Positions 23,446 through 34,181 of a stretch of DNA of 64,000 bases are shown piece after piece. The position numbers and the translations under genes were made by a program. A model generated the notes under the pieces. The model saw nothing but the letters and a program-made list of their open reading frames with translations, searched no databases and was not told the origin of the DNA. This DNA comes from Annona cherimola (Eukaryota; Streptophyta; Magnoliopsida; Magnoliales; Annonaceae). Numbering within the stretch: the first letter of the stretch is position 1; the number at the start of each line of letters is the position of its first letter. The stretch lies in the NCBI GenBank assembly GCA_030490835.1, contig CM059972.1, forward strand, positions 39,783,452 to 39,847,451. The letters run 5' to 3'.

Positions 23446-24374
23446 TGATCACTAGGGTGGCCAAATTCTCCGCACTACGTACAATATTCTGCTGCTGACG
23501 GCTGCTGTGGTGTAGATGCCCCTACTGCATTGATGTTGGCAGGCCTGGATAAATTCTGTATCTGCCTGGATAAAGCGTAAATGTGGGCCTTTATAGATGA
23601 GACTGCATCCAATTGGAGTAGACCCCCATTTCGGCTTCTATTAGATGGTAATTGATAGGTGTTAGCTGCCATATTCTCTAGCAGGGTGTATGATTCTCTG
23701 TAGCTTTTCCTTAGCAGGGAACCATTTGATGATGAATCCACCATATGACAGGTGGAATCCTGGAGACCATTGTAGAAAATCTGAATTTGTACCCATGGCT
23801 GAATTCCATGATGTGGGCACTTTCGAAGAAAGTCTTTGAACCGATCCCACGCCTCCGATAGAGTCACTTCTCCATGTTATTTAAATGAGACTATGTCCAT
23901 TCTGAGTTTGGCTAACTTGGTGGGCGAAAAATATTTTTCCAAGAACTTATGAGCCAAGTCATTCCATGTATTAACAGAGTTCGGTGGCAACGAATCTAGC
24001 CACTCTGAAGCTCTATCCCTCAGTGAAAATGGGAAAGTCCGTAGCCTCATTGCTTCGTCGAAGACTCCATTTTGCTTGAATGTGTTCATGATCTGCAGAA
24101 AATTCCGCAAATGGCGGTGTGGATCTTCAGACGACAATCCTCCAAACTGCCCAATTGATTAGAGCATTTGGAATACCACCGGCTTTATTTTGAAGTTGTT
24201 GGTGTCGACAGGAGGAGGTGAAATGTTAGTCTGAACTGCATTTTGTCCTAGCACAATGAGATCCCAAATCAGTTGGTCCAAATCGTCTTGTAGTGGATGA
24301 ATTAAAACCTCAACCCTTTGGTTTCCATGTTGGTCTATATGAATGTTATTGTCTTGATTCCCAATGCGCTCCAT
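23446..24374 (-). pseudogene. Athila-like gag, broken
   Basis: Fragments in order on the minus strand: 24374-24159 (start MERIGNQDN), 24137-23877 (capsid-type HRHLRNFLQI and SLRDRASEWLDSLPP), 23867-23475 (WDRFKDFLRKCPHHGI and IFYNGLQ). A single zinc knuckle of form C-x-x-C-GEFGH-PSDQC lies near 23487-23446 but contains an in-frame stop between its first two cysteines. Stops also separate the fragments. Known: this capsid pattern is characteristic of Athila/Tat gag. 24375-24626 is leader with nothing recognisable. Confidence 0.85.
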
Positions 24375-24626
24375 TGTATGCTGTTGACTCTTGGCTTCCC
24401 TGCTCTTTCGATGCCTTCTCAGATAAGTTCTCTCTGGCTCCGGATCAAATGGAATAATGATCTCCTTTCCAGCCCTGCCTCAGCGCATGCAAAAATAATT
24501 ACTGCAAAAAACCAGTTCAATTGAAACCAGCTGAAAATTTCTAAACTAAAGAAATTATAAAAATGAACTATAGTTACAGAATTATATAAGAAAGAAATAA
24601 AACTAAAAGTAATTAATTATACCAAA

Positions 24627-24645
24627 GTCCCCGGCAACGATGCCA
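24627..24645 (-). other. Primer-binding site, Asp-tRNA-like (Athila-like element)
   Basis: Minus strand TGGCATCGTTGCCGGGGAC, differing by one base from the usual Athila site TGGCGCCGTTGCCGGGGA. It lies 6 bases inside the LTR edge at 24652. Confidence 0.85.
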
Positions 24646-27600
24646 AAAACTTGACGAGCTGCGTATAGGTCTAATTAAAATGCTCATTTTAACGCAAGTA
24701 TATGTGTCAATCAAGTAATAAAGAGTGAGTTGAGTATCGTTCCCACGAGGATATGATCTAACTAAGATTATTAAAAAGTTTAGTTGCTTTCGGTGAGTAG
24801 AAAATTGGGATTTCATAATTAAAACTAAAAATATCAAATGCAATAAAGAAATAGAAAAGAGTTTCACGGGACAACTGGAATACTAGAAGGGAGTTATCGA
24901 TTGGGGATGGCAGATGGATAGTTGGGAATCCTTGAATCTAAACTATATCGCATCGGTTCCTTTTCATTAGATTGTGCAGGAATTTATTAGTCCAAGTTCA
25001 ATAGTCCTTATATATATATCTTCCAACACATATAAAGCTAATTACACCGCATTCAATTACTATGTTCTCATGACATTAAATAAAGTGGAATTGATAAATT
25101 CATAACTTGTTCATGACTACATAGGGTTTAACGGTATATTCCTATCCGTTAAATAACTCCCCTTAACAAAGAGGAAACCTATGCCCTACACATGGATCTA
25201 GCAGAGATTTTTCCTTTCCAAGGATTAATCCTGCAATTGAATCATCTTACTAGGTAGCTAATCATGTAAAATGCATTAAAGAACATATACAAGGGTAAAC
25301 CACATCACACAATCATATAGAAATCAAATATTCACTCCTGAATCTTAAAGAACCAATACAATATAGTTAGATGTCAATTCATCCTAACTATCTATCTGAT
25401 GGAAGTTTAGCTCAAAGACATGGCATAAAAATCCTTTACATCCATAATAAAAGAATCTAAGAAAACAGAGAAAAGGAAATAGAAAGAGGAAGAGAAAATT
25501 GAATCTCCGAAGTTTTCACCAACGGGATCGAATCTCCTCTTCAATCCGCGCTTGAAACGGGTTTTGTTCCTTCTCTGTGTGTCTATTCCGTTAGCTCTCC
25601 CCCTCCTGTGCACGAATCCCTAGGTTTTTATTTAAACTGATCAGCTTGCGCAGCACACGTGCAGAAACCCATGCGTGTTGATTCGCGGTGGCGCCTGGGC
25701 GCCAACTCCCTGTGTGCTGTGTAACTTCGAAACTCTTTGGGATGCCCTGCATACTTGTGCCGTGGAGCCTAGGCACCCCAAGTTGGCGCCTGGGCTCGAA
25801 CTCCTTGGAAGATTTGTGTGAAACCCGGACCCAAGTAAGGTTTATTTATATGCAATTGACATATAAATATGAATCAAGTATAATTTAATGGAACTATGAA
25901 TGATTTCCAATTGCAATATTTATGATTTATTGCAAGTAGGGCAAGTGGTTATGAATGATGAATATAAGCCAATATGGGTCAATGTGATTAAAGAGGCTTA
26001 ATGAAGATTAGAAAATATGATTATATTGAGGATAATTACCTCATGTATTATGGTTTAACTAATGAAGATTATGTTGTTAATTATGGATTAAAGGTAGCAA
26101 ATGCTAGAAAATCCATAACTCAACGCCGGTAAGGCGGATTAAGATGAAAATTGAAAGGCAAGTACATAATTTTGTGCTTAATCTTATGAAAATGATGGAC
26201 TATGAAAATAAGGATGAAATTAGTGTGAAAATTGATAATCACCGTCCAAAAATTCAAATGGTCATAACTTGAGCTAGAAAAGTCGGATTGAGTTGAAATT
26301 TGAAATGGACGGTTAAAATTATGAGATCTATGCAATGAGAGGCTTGGATTAAGAAAATGATGATGGGATATAGGTTGCACGAAAATGGGTGTATAATTAT
26401 TGATTTTGTGCACCAAAAAGTAAGTTTGTGTTTATGTTAAAGTAAGGTGGTTAACTATATGATTAATGACATAAATGAGGTGGCAAAAGGAGGTAATGAC
26501 AAGTGGATTTTATGGATTATTTAAAATAACAAAATTCATGATAAAATTAAGTGCTTAATGACATGATTTAATGGTTAATGGATTAGCTCAAAGGAGTTTG
26601 AAAAGGTGGCCATACATATGGACGATCAAGGGGCCATATACTTGATTTTTTTTAATTTTTAAAAATGTAAAATGTGTATTTAAATGACCTAGGAAGCTAG
26701 GGGGAGATGTAGACGAGATTTGGGTTGATTTTTGTGCTAAGAAAAGGCCAAAAAGTCCATGATAAGTGGACCCCACCAAGTGGACAACATTATGGAGCAA
26801 GAGAGAGGTCATGGTAAAGGCAGTTTTTTGGATTTTTATTAATTTTTTAATATCTAATTTGACTCCTAAATGAGGTCCTAACTAGGGTAATTAAATACCC
26901 ATTAATTAAAGTAGAAATTAGGTGTGGAAAATGGTACAAAAGTTGCTGCAATTGATGTTGAATTACAAGAGCATGAAATGGACAGCTTGGAAAACTGGAT
27001 GTCCAAGGCAGAAATGTGATTTTTTATTATTTGTTTAATAAGAAAAATTGACCCCTAAGTAGCCTATTAGATAAGGTGATTAATTAGCCATTAATTAAAG
27101 TAAAAATTTGGCGGAAAAAAGGTGCAAAGGGCTGCTGAAATGGACGTCCAAACGAGGGGTAGATTCGTGTCCATTAATGAATGGATTTTTGATGATTTTT
27201 TAAAGATAATTACATAATTTACTTGGCCCATATTTTTCCATGTCAGAAATAAGGGATAAGAATGTCTTAATCATGTTTAATTACTGTGGCAAGTGGGACC
27301 CACAAAGCTGGAAAATTCTAGCTTATGCATAGGTGAATGTCCATATGGGTAGGAGAGAGAAAGAGAAAAATCAAATGGAAAAAAATAATAACCAAGCAGG
27401 CAGTGCACATCCCATGTTCCAGCAGCTTGAGGAGGAGAAAAAAAGGAGGAAAAGAGAAGGAAAAATGGGAAGAAAGAAGAGGAACCAAGCTAGGAAAAAT
27501 GAAATCCAAGTTGATTCAATTCCAAGTAAGTATACCCTTTGATTATGGGTTGAAAATTATAACTGAAATTTTCTTAAATCCTATGTGATGTCGCTATTTT

Positions 27601-28753
27601 GATGTTTAATCATGATTATATGATGATTCATTATTAGATAAATTATATAATTTAATTTATAAAGTTTAATTTGGGGATTAATCAACCCATATCTTCTAAT
27701 CTACACTTATGTGTTGTAAATCTGAACTAGGAAAATAAAATATGGAAGAAATAGTAAATGAATGAATTTTATTATGAAAATTTGTGGAAAGACTCATGAT
27801 AGGATGATTAAGGAATGACTAAATTTCAGCTCAAAAGGGTAAGCATGTTGGAAATTAAAAATCTGAGAAAATCAACCTGGACAGGATTGAATGGGTGGCA
27901 GGATCAGCTGCACCAAATGATTTTTAATAATTTTTATACAAGGAATTTTGGGCTAAAAATTTTACAGGATATATAAGAATTATTGAGGATCACAAGACCA
28001 AAATTGTATTTTGATGGGTATAACCCATAATTTACGTGATTCAGGCTGTCTGAAAAGGGTTCTCCAGCAGAGTAAAAATACCAAAATAAATAGAAATAAT
28101 AAATATTTCATGCTGAAAATATTCATTTTTATTAATTTAGGTAGTTATTAAGGTATGGTAGAAATTTCAGATGAAAAATACTTGATTTGATATTAATTCA
28201 AGATTTTGAGAATTCAGGCATATTGAATTCAGCATTATGGACAGCTTAAGGAATAAATCAAAATAAATGTTAAATTCCAGATTTTTGGGATGGAATTTAA
28301 ATTAAAATGGGATATAAACAAGTATTATAAGTTATTATGAGGATTTAACCTATTAAATGTGGGTTTTAGAAAGGATAGAACTTAGGGTTACGTATAAGAC
28401 CCAATTTCCATGTTTTGATAATGAAAATGATAAATGGATTATGTGAAGTGTTAAAATGCAAAATGCATAAAGATATGATTGGAACACGGGGATTAGGAAA
28501 GTAATTAACTTCCAAATAATAATGATTTAATGAATGATTATTATATTTATGTAAGTTTACCCTACATAAGGGCCTTAAAATGAATGAATAGATGATTTTA
28601 TATGTATAGGCTATGTGCTAAGTATGAGTACCCGACTTGAAGGACAAGTGGGTTAAGCTAAGTCCAAATGAATTTATGTAGGTTGGAAAACCTAAAGGAT
28701 TTATGTATTTGAAGTTGATGTGAATAAATGAAATATTATTTTCATTTATCTAG

Positions 28754-28800
28754 GCAAAGAAAAGGAAAAGAATGGAAGAAAAGGATTGTGGCGATCTCAG
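28754..28800 (+). other. 47-nt exon-like segment in LTR-B copy 2
   Basis: Preceded by TTTTCATTTATCTAG and followed by GTAAGCAAGCG. The counterpart in LTR-B copy 1 (7805-7759, minus) has the same 47-nt length and the same edges. It occupies the position of the 39-nt segment in LTR-A. Confidence 0.5.
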
Positions 28801-28923
28801 GTAAGCAAGCGAACTTTTCAAATCATTTATTTCTTCTTATGTGCTGAAATGATTTATGATGTTATGTTGATATTTTTATGATTATGTTTTAAACGAACGG
28901 GCAAGTACAAATTTTAGAAATTG

Positions 28924-31042
28924 ATGGCTTTAACGAAAAGCCATATGTTTTGAAAATGACGGCTTTAATGAAAAGTCGTAAGTTTAGAAATAGGATAGCT
29001 TAAGGAAAAGCCTCAAGGTTTGCTTCATGGGAAGTAAGCAACGTTTTTTAAGATAAATGTTTATTACAAGTGTTGCCATGGATTGGCAACGCTTTATGTT
29101 AATGGAATTGAGAAATTTGCTTATGAGTAAGTAAGTTTTCCATGATGTTAATTTTAATGGATTTTATATTTTAGGCCGATGATTTTAAGAATTTGCTTTC
29201 AAGTAAGCAAATTCTTTATGATATTGTTTTCAAAAGGACTTTATAAGACAAAGGGAATTTTTCCCTTTTTCATAAAGAAATATTATTAGATAAGTTTTGA
29301 GTTCTCTTATGATATTTTATGATAAATGATTAAGCTTATAAAAGAAAAAGATTAATTTTCTATAAAGTTTTGAGTTCTCTTATAAAGTTTTGATTTCCTT
29401 TAGATAAGGAAATCTATGATGAAAATGTCTTCAAAAATGTTTATACGCATATTGTTGAATGAGATTTAAGGATGACCAACCTAATAAGTTGATGTTATAA
29501 TTGGTTTAATTTCAGGTTGCTAAATGGCATGCAAAAGACCGTGCAATTCTCCTTTTATGTAAAAATAGTATAATAAATATGTGGATAATAATCTAATTTT
29601 TAGATTGTGTAGAAGGGGATGGTATAATTGCATAACTTTTGTAAGCAAAAGGCCCTAAAATAAAAACCAAGAAAATAATAGAGAACTATATGGTTTATTT
29701 TTGAAAATCCAAAAGTTTTGAATTTCTTTTATTATAAGGCTTTTTAAGATGTATTATTTCTCAAACACTTCAAATGTTTATCAAAATATTTTACTCAAAA
29801 TTATTCTAAAAGAATATAAGGAAGGTTATCCTAAAATTAGATTTCAAATAAAAACTTGTTTAAAAATAATTTTTTAAAAATATAGACTTCGGTCTATAAT
29901 GTTTTTTGAGTATGGATGCGGACTGCGGTTTGTGATCCCGGTTTAAAAGAACATGGGCTGCGGTCTGTGATACTTTAAACCAAATAGACTGCAGTCTGTC
30001 AGGATAATGTATGGTGCACCAGTACAAGGAATAGGCCAGTTGTAGAGCATGGTTGGGATGACCGGGGCCCACTCTACATAAGCCGAAGTCGCTAAGGGAT
30101 GACAGGAGTGCCAGTGGCGCCCTCCCTGAGATGAGAGCAGGATAAAGGAATAGCCGCCTGGCTAGCGTGCTGTTAAGGATTCTCTTTTAAAAGGTAGCAT
30201 AATCACTTGCTAAGTGTCACTACTGGAAGGTGAGAAATGCATTTGCTTATGTTTTGCTTTTGAAAAGCCCAAAGATTGGGGCATGAAAATATGTTTTATG
30301 AAAGCTGTCCTAAAGGGATTTTTATGAAATGGTTACCCTAAAAGAAAGGGTGTTTTACACAAAAGTGTAAATAACAGGAATGAAAGGAAATATTTTTATG
30401 TAAACGCATTTATGGAAATGGTTTATGTATCTTATATGTCTTGTTTGTTATAAACAAGCCCCAAGACGGGGATTATGAAAAGGATTTATGTCAAACATGT
30501 TTTTGGACATAAGAATGTCCATTATTAAAGAGCCTAAATGAAAAGTATTTATGGACATGAGAATGTCCAATGCCAAAGTGTTTTAATGAAAGTTGTTTTA
30601 GGACATATGAATGTCCATTGCCAAAGGAAATCATGTGAAAAATATTTTGAGACATTAAATGTCTCTTGGCTAAAGGATTTTACGATGAAAAATATTTTTG
30701 GACATAAAAATGTCCCTTGCCGAGAAAGGCTTATGTGAATAACGTTTTAGGACATGAGAATGTCCTCCTTAGCCAAAAGAATTGTGAGAAAAATGTTTTG
30801 GACGTGAGACGTCCACTGGAAAAAGATGGTTTTATGTAGAGGTCTTAAAACATTGGAAATGTTCACTCAAGACAAAAAGGAATTAATTATAAAGGGTAAA
30901 ACATGTATGTTTTGCCTTAACAAGCCCAGACGTGACTTGTAAATGATATTAAGAACGATGTTTTATGAGAATGTTGAAAGACATGGAACTGTGCTTATGA
31001 ATAAGGATTTTATGATAATTTTTTAGGACATATATATGTCCT
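28924..31042 (+). repeat. Hairpin array within LTR-B copy 2
   Basis: A succession of short perfect inverted repeats. Examples: 28924-28944 (ATGGCTTT stem), 28959-28979, 29072-29090 (GTTGCCA stem), 29250-29268 (AAAGGGAA stem), 29881-29898 (TATAGAC stem with TTCG loop), 30354-30371, 30440-30458. The most regular part has stems at 30505, 30553, 30601, 30649, 30700, 30750, 30800 and 30849, spaced 48-51 bp, plus 31025-31042. Stem sequences vary but stay paired. Confidence 0.8.
30005..30170 (+). repeat. Conserved GC-rich block of LTR-B
   Basis: A GC-rich island in an AT-rich LTR: GTGCACCAGTACAAGGAATAGG, then a GCCGAAGTCGC segment, a CCCTCCCTGAGATGAGAG segment and GGCTAGCGT. Clearly related blocks lie in LTR-B copy 3 (about 37190-37345) and in LTR-A copies at about 10205-10375, 45785-45960 and 48500-48640, and on the minus strand near 15020-15130, 15330-15410 and 50100-50275. 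Confidence 0.65.
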
Positions 31043-32024
31043 CAAGTAAAAAGGTGTTCAAGATGTTTAAGAAAGGAAGCCTTGCCCCTAAAAGATAAAA
31101 TGCTTGCTTACTGAGTTGTCACTCATGTTTTGTTTTCCCAAACCTTAGACAGGTACCGGGAAATTCAAGGAGATGCAAATCTAAGAAATGAATTAAGGAA
31201 CGAGATGATGGCCAGGTAGACTATAAGGAATGGGAAAGCATGAATATGCTAAGGTATGTAAACGTGTATGTGAACTTAATTAGAATTTTAAGTTCTATGT
31301 GATTCAATGATTGAATGTATGTATGTGTGGAATGTAAATGTCATTGCAGAAAAGTATGAAGAGATGCTATGAATGAGATGATGAAATTTATTGTAAGTGT
31401 ATTGCCGCTTGTATGATGTATGATGTTGATTGTAAAGAAATGATTGGTGAGTAATGGCGTGAAATGTAAAGTTATGAATGATGATGAACGAAAAAAAAAT
31501 TTGGAAGAAATCCAATTAAGAACCCGCCGCGTGATCAGGGCAACAATCCTAATTCATATTTACCAATCAACATGGTCTTGAGGTAAGGATGTGAGGTCTC
31601 GATTTGGGGGGCCACACTTTGTGACCTGGAAACTCTCTAGAATACCCGTATGCTATTGAAGTGGCGCCTAGGCGCCAACTCCCTGGAAGCTTTTGCCGTG
31701 TGAGGTGCTGGAACTTCTGGCTAAAGCATGTAGGGTAGTGCCTAGGCGCCAGCCTACCTAGTTCTTCACTCGGCTCTGTTCTGCATTCGATTCGCTCGCA
31801 TGCCTATAATTGTCCGTCTTTCCTGCAAAAAAGACTGAAACTACATAAATGAACTAAACATACCTATTTTATACTAAAAATGCATAAAAACTACATAATG
31901 CTCTTAAAATGCAAAGCGAGTGAAAAATGAGGTAAATGGATGCAAACTAAACAAAATCTCTTGGAATAACACGCAAAAATATTCTAAAATGGGCCATGAT
32001 AATTCGCATTTTCGCTAGTTATCA

Positions 32025-32204
32025 GGCCGTTCTCTCATTCCCTCTCTTTCCTATTTCCCCTCATTCCAGAACTCTCTACTCTCCTTCTAGCTCCCAAGCT
32101 TTATTGCCTCTCTTCCTCTGTTCACTTTCCTTCTTTGTTCACTCAGATCTCTCTACTGCCATCTCTCAAAGCTCCCATTTCAAAACCCATCTCATTTACA
32201 AATT
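32025..32204 (+). promoter_or_regulatory. Pyrimidine-rich leader of SIRE-like third ORF (copy 2)
   Basis: C/T-rich (TTCTCTC, CCTCTCTTTCC and similar) and ends at the ATG at 32205. It matches in character the leader on the minus strand at 57350-56936 of the intact copy. Everything upstream of 32025 in this element has been displaced by the Athila insertion. Confidence 0.5.
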
Positions 32205-33836
32205 ATGGCTCCGAAAGCAGTTGCTAAGCCCTCTAAATTGCCTGTATCCAGACAATCCCGATCCAATACTGGCGAGAGGGTGCCCCGCCAACAACGAACA
32301 CCATCAAAATGGGTTCGGGAGGAAGCCTCTTCATCTGCGGGACGCCGGGTGCGGTTCCGTGAGGCCAATCCATCGTCGTCTGCGCCTTGGCAAGAAAATT
32401 CAGATTCTAGATCAAGTAGTGAGATAATGTCAGCTGAAAATAGGCAGGGAATGCCCACACAGAAGAGGCAAGTGTTGAAAATGCCGACGACGTATTTCAA
32501 AACCGAGAAGGAACACAACTGGTTCTACAGGAACTTCTATGAGCGTAAGACCTTTGTCGCAAAGATTATTGAATTCAAGTTCCTCAATGAGTATGAATTT
32601 GGAATTGAAGAATTATTGGATTTTCAAGGATGGACGGGGCTATTGAAAGCCTATGATAGAACATACCTTGATTTGACAAGAATTTTCTACTATTTATGGG
32701 ATCAGGAGTATTATCTCACATTTTTGAAAGGAAAAGAGTTGAATTTGGGAATTAGGAGATCAAATTGCAGAGACAATGCAATTCACCGTATTGCAAATAT
32801 ATTGGATGTTCTCGAGGAAAATGAAAACATTCCCGTGGGGTTGTCACTTACACAAATGTGCAACCCGCTGACAAATAGCAACAAATATCATCTGGGAATC
32901 AAATTTCTACATTACATGGATCTATCTCCCCGACTCTAGGTTTTGTGGCTTTTGATTGCACATTGTATTTATCCAAAGGGAGAAGGTCAAAACCAACTGA
33001 ATCCACAAGAGACCGAGATCCTATAGAAGGTGGAAAATCGGGTAAAGGTCAGCTTACCCGCCTTGTTGTTGGAAGCGTTGGCTTCAAAGAAGGAGCATCC
33101 TCGAGGCGTGTTGCCCTATAGGACATGGATCACCAAGATCATGCATTACCTTGGTGTTGACTTGGATGGGGAGCCATTCGAAGTCTTGAAGCCCACAAAT
33201 GCCATCAACAGAGCTCTCTTGACTCGAATAAAGATTAACCTAGAGGAATTCAGAGCTGAACGAATTCGGGAAATGATGGGACAAGCATCTCAACCTAAAG
33301 CGGAGGGTGGTCACCCTAAGGGGGAGCAGCCACCTCAGTCCCCGTAGCAGGAGGTGGCTCCATCTCCACCGCTTGCACCAGCCGAGCCTGCATTGCCACA
33401 GTTCCACAGCTCGTTCTCTTCGAAAGGCTCTCAGATCCCCGATCCACATCCACATTTGCCGAACTGGTTGGCTTCTGTTCATGCAATCCAAGATCACCTT
33501 GAACAAATAGAAGACCGGCTCATGCAACAGTTGGTTGGGATACATACGGCGATGACGGAGATGCATACTAGCCAGGATAAGATGAATCAAGAATTATGAA
33601 CGATCAAGTACAAACTTGCGTCGGGCAGCAGTCGAGGTCGCCCGGTGCCAAATGTACCTGATCTGGATCCATACTTTGGTGAATCCATGAGAGCCGAACC
33701 CACCGTTCAGGCTGTCTCATCGTTTCACTCATCCGCCCACATCCGACCTATCCCACCTACTTGTCTCCATCCTACCCAATCTCAGCCTTCCAATTTACCA
33801 AATCTAGATTTCCTCATCTCCTTTTTGATTCTTTGA
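32205..33836 (+). pseudogene. SIRE-like env-position ORF, inactivated by four stops
   Basis: One uninterrupted reading frame of 544 codons, homologous end to end to the minus-strand ORF at 56935-55328: basic N-terminus MAPKAVAKPSK, then VLKMPTTYFKTE, FYERKTFVAKIIEF, LLDFQGWTGLL, YPDL-like YLDLTRIFYYLWDQEY, and further on TWITKI and GEPFEVLKPTNAIN. In-frame stops lie at 32937-32939, 33024-33026, 33345-33347 and 33597-33599, with no frameshift. The protein's role is unknown: it occupies the env position but shows no signal peptide or membrane segment. The frame surviving four stops suggests point decay after insertion rather than indels. Confidence 0.85.
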
Positions 33837-34181
33837 CAAAAAGGGGGAGAGAGATTTGAGGTTTAGGTTAGTTTACTTTCATGGGTTGGGTAGCATGTAC
33901 ATTTAGGTCTCATTTGCATTTTCTTGTTTCACATTGTATACAAATGCTTGGTTATATATATATATATATGAAATGTTTTGCTTGAAATTACAATGGTTGA
34001 ATGTTATGAAATGCATATTTGTATGTGTTTGAAATGATGTGTTGATTCATTTAACTTTGGAATGCAATGATAATGCAATTTGTATGTTCTAAACACCAAA
34101 ACAAGGATGATATGTTATTTTTGAAATAAAATGAAAGGTATATGTCAAATTTGTTTTGTCAATCATCAAAAAGGGGGAGAT
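33837..34181 (+). repeat. SIRE-like 3' untranslated segment with two polypurine tracts
   Basis: AAAAAGGGGGAGAG occurs right after the ORF (33838-33850) and again at the LTR edge (34168-34180). Between them lies an AT-rich stretch with an (AT) run at about 33953-33970. The intact copy has the same two tracts (55318-55307 and 54977-54965, minus strand). Confidence 0.7.

Larger units (their letters stand above)
25817..31616 (+). repeat. LTR-B copy 2, long solo LTR (about 5.8 kb)
   Basis: Starts TGTGAAACCCGGACCC and ends GGGGGGCCACA, inserted in the Athila LTR with flanks ATTTG (25812-25816) and CTTTG (31617-31621), 4 of 5 matching. No primer site follows, so it is a solo LTR. Layout: 5' third homologous to 19339-17523 reversed; donor-like AA/GTAAGTAT at 27526; 27650-28350 absent from copy 1; 47-nt exon-like segment 28754-28800 between ATCTAG and GTAAGCAAG; hairpin array 28924-31042 containing the GC block about 30005-30170; shared terminal block 31510-31616. 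ORFs inside, including the purine-rich pair at 27333-27588, are not credible genes. Confidence 0.82.
24652..32024 (-). repeat. 5' LTR of the Athila-like element, interrupted by LTR-B copy 2
   Basis: Two pieces, 24652-25816 and 31622-32024 (about 1.57 kb), similar throughout to the solo LTR at 11188-12671: same TGACGAG edge, same GTATCGTTCCCACGAGG box near 24735, same GTTATCA outer end (32024). It holds palindromes at 25691 (GGCGCCTGGGCGCC) and 31662-31677 (perfect), and a weak copy at 31736-31751. The outer flank is GGCCG (32025-32029); the matching duplication is outside the window. Confidence 0.87.

Noticed and set aside
27333..27588. Purine-rich ORFs with Lys/Glu runs
   Set aside because: Lie in the purine-rich leader zone of LTR-B copy 2; no counterpart frame in copy 1.
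30505..30865. CRISPR-like regular repeat array
   Set aside because: Regular 48-51 bp spacing but in a plant LTR, with variable short stems, no conserved 25-37 bp repeat, no unique spacers and no cas genes.
28830..31190. The hairpin zone as a separate element inserted in LTR-B
   Set aside because: No terminal repeats or duplication at its edges, and LTR-B copy 4 (40608-41966) contains the same zone in collinear order, so absence from copy 1 is better read as deletion.
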